Positions 18,640 through 25,416 of a stretch of DNA of 64,000 bases are shown here, piece by piece. This stretch comes from Thermotogota bacterium (GTDB lineage: Bacteria > Thermotogota > Thermotogae > Petrotogales > Petrotogaceae), in contig JAKOZG010000033.1 of assembly GCA_029780115.1 (NCBI GenBank), positions 143,809-207,808 of the forward strand. The letters are read 5' to 3'. The notes beneath the pieces were generated by a model. That model did no database searches, was not told the DNA's origin, and was given only the letters and a program-made list of their open reading frames with translations. The position numbers were made by a program, and so were the translations under genes. Numbering within the stretch: the stretch's first letter is position 1; every line of letters starts with the position of its first letter.

Positions 18640-19308
18640 ATGAAACTTTTTCTTGACAGTGCCAAAATCGACGAAATCGTCTATGCAATTGAAAAATGGG
18701 GTATTGAAGGAGTTACAAGCAATCCAAGACACATAAAAAACTCAGGTAAATCTATGGAATATTTTATGAATGAAGCAAAGAAAGTAGTTGAAAATACCAA
18801 CATAACAGTCAGTGTTGAAGTCGATCCACACCTTAATAAAGCTGAAAAAATCGCAGAAGAAGCTAAAAGAATTGCAAGCATTTCCGAAAATTTTGTTGTA
18901 AAAATTCCTGCAACAGAGGAAGGATTATATGCAGTTAAATTATTAAAAGATACATCAGTCAAAGTAAATGTCACGTTAGTATTTAATCCTGTACAAGCTT
19001 TACAAGCTGCTAGAATGGGGGCATACTACATTAGTCCATTTGTTGGCTGGAGAGAGGAAAGAGGAGAAAACAATATAAACTATGTTTCAGACATAGTCAA
19101 TGCAGTTCACAATTATGGATTTAAATCTCAAGTTCTCATTGCAGCAATACGAAACGCCAAACAAATTATCGAAGCTATTAACGCAAAAGCGGATATCTTA
19201 ACCGCAGGTTTTGAAGTATACAAGAACGCTTTTGATACACCATACACCAAGATGGGGCTAGATATCTTCAGTCAAGCTTGGGATGAAATAAAAAAGCAGG
19301 AGGGATGA
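18640..19308 (+). CDS. small transaldolase, probable 6-deoxy-6-sulfofructose transaldolase (SftT/SqvA-like)
   Basis: A 222-residue single-barrel transaldolase of the FSA/TalC subfamily. It starts MKLFLDSAKIDEIVYAIEKW, has the Schiff-base lysine K88 in VVKIPATEEG, NVTLVFNPVQAL and YYISPFVGW. Two segments differ from ordinary FSA/TalC: VTSNPRHI (residues 25-32) instead of the usual TTNPSLI, and FVGWREE instead of FVGRLDD, the phosphate-arginine region. That suggests a changed anion pocket. With a sulfo-lyase and a GH31 sulfoquinovosidase-like enzyme in the same cluster, I infer that it cleaves sulfofructose to sulfolactaldehyde, passing the C3 unit to glyceraldehyde 3-phosphate. GAGGAGG ribosome site; first gene of the operon. 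Confidence 0.75.
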   Translation: MKLFLDSAKIDEIVYAIEKWGIEGVTSNPRHIKNSGKSMEYFMNEAKKVVENTNITVSVEVDPHLNKAEKIAEEAKRIASISENFVVKIPATEEGLYAVKLLKDTSVKVNVTLVFNPVQALQAARMGAYYISPFVGWREERGENNINYVSDIVNAVHNYGFKSQVLIAAIRNAKQIIEAINAKADILTAGFEVYKNAFDTPYTKMGLDIFSQAWDEIKKQEG

Positions 19309-19310
19309 AA

Positions 19311-19616
19311 ATGGCATTTTACAAATTCTTGGTTCACAAAGAAGGAGACAGTGTAGGAATTGCAACAGATGATCTACAACCACATGAAAAAGTCAAAGGA
19401 AAAGTATTAGAAGGTGAAGAAGAATACGAAATAAATGTGCTTATGGAAATACCTTTAGGATACAAAATAAGTTTAAAAGACATCGAAGAGGGAGAAGAAA
19501 TCATTGAGTATGGAGAAAAAATCGGAAAAGCTATTAAACCTATAAAAAAAGGTGAGATGGTACACGTTCATAACATAAAAAGTATCATATGGGGAGGTAA
19601 CAAAGATGGAGAATAA
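19311..19616 (+). CDS. suyA: sulfolactate sulfo-lyase, small (alpha) subunit-like, SAF domain
   Basis: A 101-residue SAF-domain protein matching the N-terminal half of UxaA-family dehydratases and SuyA. Seen: FLVHKEGDSVGIATDDL, IPLGYKISLKDI, IIEYGEKIGKAI and MVHVHNIKS, the expected SAF pattern. SuyAB cleaves (R)-3-sulfolactate to pyruvate and sulfite. I choose the ATG at 19311: the AGGAGGG site is 6 bases before it, whereas the ATG at 19305 directly abuts that site. It follows the transaldolase stop by 2 bp and overlaps suyB by 11 bp, so the three are translationally coupled. Function rests mainly on its partner. Confidence 0.78.
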   Translation: MAFYKFLVHKEGDSVGIATDDLQPHEKVKGKVLEGEEEYEINVLMEIPLGYKISLKDIEEGEEIIEYGEKIGKAIKPIKKGEMVHVHNIKSIIWGGNKDGE

Positions 19617-20760
19617 GATATTTGGTTATGTCAGAGAAAACGGAAAAATAGGGGTTAGAAACCATGTTTTAATTATCCCTGTTGATGATATATCAAATTC
19701 TGCAGCAGTTGCAGTTGAAAATATAATTCATGGAACCTTAGCTATTCCTCACCATTATGGAAGATTGCAGTTTGGTAAAGATCTTGAATTATTTTTCAAA
19801 ACCATGATTGGAGCTGGTTCTAATCCAAACGTTGCAGCAGCTATAGTTGTAGGAATTGAACCAAAATGGGCAAATAAAATAGCTCAAGGAATTGCTGAAA
19901 CAGGCAAACCAGTAGAGGCTTTCTACATAGAAAAAAATGGGGAACTCAAAACAATTGAAAAAATGTGCCGTTCTGCTGTTAGAATGGTAGAACATGCAAC
20001 AAGCTTAAAAAAAGAATGGGTTAATTTTTCTGATATCACAATTAGTTTAAAATGCGGAGAATCTGATACAACCTCAGGATTAGCTTCAAATAGGATAGTT
20101 GGCAGATTTACAGAAAAATTTTTACAAAATAATGGAACCGTTCTATTTGGAGAAACAACTGAATTAACAGGAGCAGAGCACATAGTTGCCCAGCGTTTAA
20201 AAAAAGAAGAAGACAGAAATAAGTTCTTAAAAATGTTCAATGAATACCAAGAGTTAATCAAAGAACAAGGCGTTGATTTATTAGGTTCACAACCAACTGA
20301 AGGCAATATTGCAGGTGGATTAAGTACGATTGAAGAAAAGGCACTTGGAAACATTCAAAAGATTGGAAATGCAAAAATCGATAGTGCATTAGATTATGGT
20401 GAACAACCTGTTGGAAAAGGCTTACACTTTATGAACACCTCATCAGCTGCGGCTGAGGCAGTGACACTTTTTGCAGCAGCAGGGGCTGTTGTTCACCTTT
20501 TCCCAACAGGTCAAGGAAATATTATTGGTAACCCGATTATTCCTGTAATCAAAATTACTGCAAACCCAAACACGGTCAAATATATGTCAGAACACATTGA
20601 CCTTGACGCCTCAGGATTATTAAATCTTAGAGAAAATTTGGATCACTATGCCGACTGTTTATGGAATAAAATAATAGAAACTGCAAACGGAAAATTTGTA
20701 AAAGCAGAAATACTAAAACATAGAGAGTTTGTCTTAACAAAATTATATCCGAGTGCGTGA
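19606..20760 (+). CDS. suyB: sulfolactate sulfo-lyase, large (beta) subunit-like
   Basis: A 384-residue C-terminal-type UxaA protein. From memory of the family, SuyB-specific segments are matched closely: NHVLIIPVDDISN, PHHYGRLQFGKDLELFF, GSNPNVAAAIVVGIEP, KCGESDTTSG, LFGETTELTGAEHIVA, QPTEGNIAGGLSTIEEKAL and the end EFVLTKLYPSA. Altronate and galactarate dehydratases share the fold and the CGESD/TxSGxA metal region but not this set. It should form the sulfo-lyase with the SAF subunit and release sulfite plus pyruvate from (R)-sulfolactate. GGGGAGG ribosome site. An alternative is another sugar-acid dehydratase; the neighbouring genes argue against it. Confidence 0.8.
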   Translation: MENKIFGYVRENGKIGVRNHVLIIPVDDISNSAAVAVENIIHGTLAIPHHYGRLQFGKDLELFFKTMIGAGSNPNVAAAIVVGIEPKWANKIAQGIAETGKPVEAFYIEKNGELKTIEKMCRSAVRMVEHATSLKKEWVNFSDITISLKCGESDTTSGLASNRIVGRFTEKFLQNNGTVLFGETTELTGAEHIVAQRLKKEEDRNKFLKMFNEYQELIKEQGVDLLGSQPTEGNIAGGLSTIEEKALGNIQKIGNAKIDSALDYGEQPVGKGLHFMNTSSAAAEAVTLFAAAGAVVHLFPTGQGNIIGNPIIPVIKITANPNTVKYMSEHIDLDASGLLNLRENLDHYADCLWNKIIETANGKFVKAEILKHREFVLTKLYPSA

Positions 20761-20764
20761 TAAA

Positions 20765-22012
20765 ATGAAAGAAGTACTCATCCCTTTTGGAAAAAGCAAA
20801 TTAAAAATTACACTTAAAAATCAAATTGTAGATGTAATAGACACAGATAAAAATAGAAATATCAAACTTACTGATGAAGAGACGATAAAAATCGTTGATT
20901 CATTTACAAGATCTTTATCCCTAAAAGACAAAAACGACGTGGCAATAGCCATTCCCGATATCTCTAGACCTAAAATCCCTGAAACTATATTTTGCCGACT
21001 TTTGGAAAACTTATTAAAATCCTTTGATGGTTTGATAAAAATATTTGTTGGAACCGGACTGCATAACTTTAGTATTTCAGATAAGGAATTGCTAATACCT
21101 AAAAATTATGCCAATAATAAACGGATAAAAGTATATTTTCATGATGCCAAAAGAGGCAACAACGTCTTTCTAGGTAAAACAAAAAGAAACACACCTATTT
21201 ACATTGAAAAAGAATATTACCTAAGTGATCTAAAAATGTCTATTGGTGTAGTAGAACCTCATCAATTTGCTGGCTTTTCTGGAGGGGCGAAAGGAGTTGC
21301 AATAGGATTAGCAAGTGACGAAACAATATCTAAAAACCATAAACTAATAACAGATCCTAGATCTAGAATGGGTGTTATAGCAAATAACCCCCTAAGAGAA
21401 GACATTGAAGAAGCTGGATTAATGATAAAAATAGACTATTTAATAAACATCGTAATGAATACAAACAACGAACCTATGCAAATATTTTGTGGAGATAATC
21501 CTGATTCGTTTAATGAGGCAGTAAATTACATAAAAAAACTATCAGGTTACCCTGTAAAAAGGAAATATGATTTAGCCATCACTTCTCCTGGCGGATTTCC
21601 TCGAGACATAGATCTGTATCAAGCCCAAAAGGCTTTAACTCCTGCATTATCATTTTGTAAACATGGAGGTAGTATCTTACTTGTATCTGAATGTTCTAGA
21701 GGATTTGGAGAAACTAGCTATATTGATTTAATAAAAAAATATAAAACTGCTGAAGATGTTATTAATAATTTTGACGCTGAAAACTTCATTGTAGGACCTC
21801 ATAAAGCGTTATTGTTTGCTAAAGCAGCGCTAAGCCATAATCTGTATATTTTTTCATCAAACATAGAGCTACTTAGTGATCTAAAAGATTCATTTTTAAT
21901 CCCAGTCGACGATCTGCAAATTTTCTTAAACGGAATTCCTATAAATAACTCAGTTTGTATCTTGCCAAGAGCCGTTCAAGTCTTACCTGTAGAATCGGAA
22001 AACAATATTTGA
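20765..22012 (+). CDS. LarA-family nickel-pincer racemase, candidate sulfolactate racemase
   Basis: A 415-residue LarA homologue. Every key residue of Lactobacillus LarA has a counterpart at near-constant offset: D65/R68 (IPDISRP), H100 (GTGLH), H166 and K176 (EPHQFAGFSGGAKG), H192 (SKNH) and a Q286-x-x-K289 pair. The nickel-pincer nucleotide should therefore be bound covalently through the lysine. Family members racemise various 2-hydroxy acids. Sitting directly after suyAB, it most plausibly interconverts (S)- and (R)-sulfolactate. The ATG at 20765 follows the suyB stop by 4 bp with only a weak ribosome site, implying translational coupling. Cofactor genes larB, larC and larE are not in the window. 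Confidence 0.8.
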   Translation: MKEVLIPFGKSKLKITLKNQIVDVIDTDKNRNIKLTDEETIKIVDSFTRSLSLKDKNDVAIAIPDISRPKIPETIFCRLLENLLKSFDGLIKIFVGTGLHNFSISDKELLIPKNYANNKRIKVYFHDAKRGNNVFLGKTKRNTPIYIEKEYYLSDLKMSIGVVEPHQFAGFSGGAKGVAIGLASDETISKNHKLITDPRSRMGVIANNPLREDIEEAGLMIKIDYLINIVMNTNNEPMQIFCGDNPDSFNEAVNYIKKLSGYPVKRKYDLAITSPGGFPRDIDLYQAQKALTPALSFCKHGGSILLVSECSRGFGETSYIDLIKKYKTAEDVINNFDAENFIVGPHKALLFAKAALSHNLYIFSSNIELLSDLKDSFLIPVDDLQIFLNGIPINNSVCILPRAVQVLPVESENNI

Positions 22013-22032
22013 TTCAGCAGGGCTAAAAATTA

Positions 22033-22553
22033 GTTTTTGAATTTAAACAGGTCCAGGGCGGAGCCCTCCCCCCTCGGTACAAGTACAAAAATTACAATTG
22101 TTAATTATTGTTTTTGAATTTAAAGGGTAACAGGGCGGAGCCCTCCCCCCTTGATACAAGTACAAAAATTGCAATTGTAAATTATCGTTTTTGAATTTAA
22201 ACAGGTCCAGGGCGGAGCCCTCCTCCCTCGGTACAAGTACAAAAAATGCAATTGTAAATTATCGTTTTTGAATTTAAAGGGTAACAGGGCGGAGCCCTCC
22301 TCCCTCAGTACAAGTACAAAAAATGCAATTGTTAATTATTGTTTTTGAATTTAAACAGGTCCAGGGCGGAGCCCTCCCCCCTCGGTACAAGTACAAAAAT
22401 TACAATTGTTAATTATTGTTTTTGAATTTAAAAGGGTAACAGGGCGGAGCCCTCCTCCCTCGGTACAAGTACAAAAATTGCAATTGTTAATTATTGTTTT
22501 TGAATTTAAAAGGGTAACAGGGCGGAGCCCTCCCCCCTTGATACAAGTACCAA
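22033..22553 (+). repeat. tandem array, seven units of about 77 bp, GGGCGGAGCCCT family
   Basis: Seven units begin at 22033, 22110, 22187, 22264, 22341, 22418 and 22496 (GTTTTTGAATTTAAA). Each contains the palindrome AGGGC-GGA-GCCCT, a C/T run, then GGTACAAGTAC and CAATTGT-rich sequence. Two subtypes differ before the palindrome (ACAGGTCC or GGGTAAC) and run A-B-A-B-A-B-B. The array occupies the 611-bp gap between the LarA-like and aldehyde dehydrogenase genes. The remaining bases up to 22624 hold a TTTTTAGAATT segment and the ribosome site. Confidence 0.95.
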
Positions 22554-22623
22554 TAGTTTAAACTTATAAAATGTAGTTTTTAGAATTAGTATTAAAATAA
22601 AAACAAAGGAGGTTACTATCAAA

Positions 22624-24042
22624 ATGGAGATGATAATTGGAGGAAAAAAAGTTACTAAACCAAAAATGATAAAAGTCTATAATCCTTTTAATGGTGAAAT
22701 TGTCGGCGAAGTTCCTGAAGCAGAGGTATCGGATGTAAAAGTTGCAATCGAACTTGCTGAAGAAGGAAAAAAAGCTATGAAAGAACTTCCTTTACATAAA
22801 AGAGCTGAAATTCTATTCAACACAGGACTTTTGTTAGAAAAGAATGAACATAAAATCACTGATATTTTAGTTAAAGAAGTTGGAAAAACTGTGAACGAAG
22901 CTAAGTCAGAAGTTCTTCGAACAGCAGATTTATTCAAATACGCCTCAGAAGAGGCTAAAAGAATCCACGGAGAAACGTTACCTTTTTCTTCTGTTACTGG
23001 ATCAGAAAATAAAAGAGGAGCATATATTTTAGAGCCTGTTGGGATAGTAGGAGCAATTACCCCTTTTAATGTTCCACTTTCATTAGCCGCTCATAAAGTT
23101 GCCCCTGCTATAGCTGCAGGAAACGCTATTGTCTTAAAACCTGCTACTCAAACTCCTTTGAATACATTAATGCTTGGAGAATTACTACTTGAAGCTGGCA
23201 TGCCCCAAAAGGCTTTAAGTGTTTTAACAGGACATGGAAGTACTGTCGGAAATGCGATTGTTGAAGATCCTAGAATAAGATTTCTAAGTTTCACTGGTAG
23301 TGCTGAGACTGGTAAAAATATTGCGAAAAATGCTGGAATTAAAAAGATTGGATTAGAATTAGGCTCAAATGCACCTTTAATTGTTATGGACTCTGCAAAT
23401 ATTGATAAAGCGGTAAAAGCTACTGTTAGTGGAGGATTTTCTGTCGCTGGACAAATTTGTATTTCAGTTCAACGAGTCTTTGTCCATGAAAAAGTTTATG
23501 AAATATTTATCGATAAATTAGTGAAAAAAGTTAAAGAAATTATTTTTGGAGATCCAACAAAAGAAGAAACAATTATGGGACCAGTCATAGATGAACAAAA
23601 TGCTATTAGAATAATTGACTGGATAAAAGAGGCAGAATCAAAAGGTGGAAAAATACTAACAGGCGGCAAAAGAAACTACACGCTAGTTGAACCTACAGTG
23701 ATTATAGACGTTCCTTTAGATTGCAAAATTATGCAAAATGAACTTTTTGGTCCTGCTGTTGCCCTAAGAAAAGTCAAAAACCTAGATGAGGCTATAAATC
23801 TGGCAAATCAAAGTGTTTATGGTCTTCAAGCTGGAATATTTACTAAAAACATTTTTGAAGCATTTAGAGCTGCTCAAGAAATAGAAACGGGCGGTGTAAT
23901 GATAAATGAAGGTCCCAGATACAGGGCTGATTTTATGCCATACGGTGGGTACAAAATGAGTGGTATTGGCAGAGAAGGAATAAGATATGCAATTGAAGAA
24001 ATGTCGGAAATAAAGGTTATATGTTTTGATATAGAGGGGTGA
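22624..24042 (+). CDS. aldehyde dehydrogenase, probable sulfolactaldehyde dehydrogenase
   Basis: A 472-residue NAD(P)-dependent aldehyde dehydrogenase. Catalytic residues are visible: N149 (TPFNVP), E245 (GLELGSNAP) and C279 (GQICISVQR). The LELGSN/CISVQR style resembles lactaldehyde and glyceraldehyde-phosphate-type dehydrogenases. Sulfolactaldehyde is a lactaldehyde analogue, so oxidation of sulfolactaldehyde to (S)-sulfolactate fits the cluster. The ribosome site AAAGGAGGT is 10 bases before the ATG. It is followed directly by the isomerase gene, whose GTG overlaps its stop and whose likelier ATG is 5 bp beyond. Substrate specificity is inference. Confidence 0.8.
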   Translation: MEMIIGGKKVTKPKMIKVYNPFNGEIVGEVPEAEVSDVKVAIELAEEGKKAMKELPLHKRAEILFNTGLLLEKNEHKITDILVKEVGKTVNEAKSEVLRTADLFKYASEEAKRIHGETLPFSSVTGSENKRGAYILEPVGIVGAITPFNVPLSLAAHKVAPAIAAGNAIVLKPATQTPLNTLMLGELLLEAGMPQKALSVLTGHGSTVGNAIVEDPRIRFLSFTGSAETGKNIAKNAGIKKIGLELGSNAPLIVMDSANIDKAVKATVSGGFSVAGQICISVQRVFVHEKVYEIFIDKLVKKVKEIIFGDPTKEETIMGPVIDEQNAIRIIDWIKEAESKGGKILTGGKRNYTLVEPTVIIDVPLDCKIMQNELFGPAVALRKVKNLDEAINLANQSVYGLQAGIFTKNIFEAFRAAQEIETGGVMINEGPRYRADFMPYGGYKMSGIGREGIRYAIEEMSEIKVICFDIEG

Positions 24043-24047
24043 AAAAG

Positions 24048-25385
24048 ATGAAAGAGAAAATCAACTTGGGCATAGTTGCTTTTGTAAGAAACACTTATGA
24101 TGCTCAAAAAGGTCAAGAAATATATAAGCAATCATTATTAGATTTAGAAAACACTCTAGATAACGTTGATTTGTTCGGTTGGCAAAATGTTGTTGAATAC
24201 CCAGACGAGTTAGAAGAGGTGTTAACTTCTTTCAAAGAACATAACGTAGATGGCGTTGTATTATTAAGTGCAACCTTTCATCTTGGACAACTAGCCTTAA
24301 AAATTGCAAAAAACATTAATAAACCTTTTTTAATATGGGCCCTTCCTGAACCTTCCTATCATGGTGAAAGGCTAAGACTAAATTCTTTAGTTGGGGCCCA
24401 TTTAGATTGCTCTAACTTATATAAGTCTGGTTTTGACAACTTTGAATTCATATATGGAGAGACAAAAGACCCTGATTTTAAAAATAAACTGAATAATTGG
24501 CTTGATGCTTTAAGAATTATCAAAAAATGGAACAATACAAAAATCGGCTTAATAGGAAACCATGCTCAAGGTTTTTATAATATAGACGTATATGAACCTG
24601 AAATCATCAAAGAATTTGGGGCAGAAATAGACTTCATATCTTTAAGTAACATATTTAATTTCAAGGCAAATACTGATGAAATAAAAAAAGAAATGAACAA
24701 TTTATCTGGTATATACAATTACGGAGAAAATATGACAGATGAACGATTGAAAAAAGTAGCAAACCTATACATATGCCTAAAAGAGCTCGAAAAGTCTAAT
24801 AACTACACTGCAATGGCTATAAGATGCTGGCCAGAATTCGCAAACTCCTATGGAATTTCTCCCTGCGCTTCTATGTCTTATTTTATGCCCGAACATATCC
24901 CAATTGCATGCGAAGGAGATATAGAAGGTACATTAGAAATGATTGCATATAAAGCGGTTGGTTGTAATGAACTCTTTTTAGCAGATATAAGCCAAATTTT
25001 TGAAAAAGAAGACTCTTTATTATTTTGGCATTGTGGGGTTGCACCATATAATCTATGGGATCAGAAATCTGAAAAAACCCTTGACACATATTTTGCTGGA
25101 GGTAGAGGAGTTACCGTAGGTTTCGTTTTAAAACCAGGACCTGTAACAATCTCAAGAATAGATTATGCGCGAGGAAAAACTAGGTTGTTAACGCTAGAAG
25201 GAGAAGCACTTCCAACAGAAAAAGAGCTCAAGGGAACTTATGTAAAAGTTAAAATACCTGATGCAAAAAATACTTTTGAAAAATTTGTCTCACAGGGTGT
25301 TGCTCATCACGTTGTTCTAGGATACGGTCGTTATAAAAAAACCTTTGAAAAAGTTGCAAAACTAAAAAATTGGGAAATATTATAA
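24048..25385 (+). CDS. L-fucose/arabinose isomerase-like protein, probable sulfoquinovose isomerase
   Basis: About 445 residues of the FucI/AraA-like (COG2407) fold. Recognisable parts are an N-terminal Rossmann-like region (GIVAFVRNTYDAQKG, VDGVVLLSATFHLGQLAL), then AMAIRCWPEFANSYGISPC, ACEGDIEGTLEMIA and FWHCGVAP, which supply the expected Glu, Asp and His metal ligands. In sulfoglycolytic transaldolase clusters an isomerase of this general type converts sulfoquinovose to sulfofructose, so that role is inferred. I prefer the ATG at 24048 (AGAGGGG 8 bases upstream); a GTG at 24039 overlaps the upstream stop. An alternative is a plain aldose isomerase. Confidence 0.72.
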   Translation: MKEKINLGIVAFVRNTYDAQKGQEIYKQSLLDLENTLDNVDLFGWQNVVEYPDELEEVLTSFKEHNVDGVVLLSATFHLGQLALKIAKNINKPFLIWALPEPSYHGERLRLNSLVGAHLDCSNLYKSGFDNFEFIYGETKDPDFKNKLNNWLDALRIIKKWNNTKIGLIGNHAQGFYNIDVYEPEIIKEFGAEIDFISLSNIFNFKANTDEIKKEMNNLSGIYNYGENMTDERLKKVANLYICLKELEKSNNYTAMAIRCWPEFANSYGISPCASMSYFMPEHIPIACEGDIEGTLEMIAYKAVGCNELFLADISQIFEKEDSLLFWHCGVAPYNLWDQKSEKTLDTYFAGGRGVTVGFVLKPGPVTISRIDYARGKTRLLTLEGEALPTEKELKGTYVKVKIPDAKNTFEKFVSQGVAHHVVLGYGRYKKTFEKVAKLKNWEIL

Positions 25386-25416
25386 TAAGAAATATTTCAC
25401 GGATGGTGAAAATGGT

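Noticed and set aside
19606..20760. Altronate or galactarate dehydratase
   Set aside because: Same superfamily, but the specific segments and C-terminus match SuyB better, and no uronate pathway genes accompany it.
20765..22012. Simple lactate racemase assignment
   Set aside because: Family membership is clear, but no lactate genes are nearby, and position directly behind suyAB in a sulfonate cluster argues for another hydroxy acid. Kept only as an alternative.
22033..22553. Possible CRISPR array
   Set aside because: The entire 77-bp unit is repeated, with no unique spacers between short repeats, and no cas genes are nearby.
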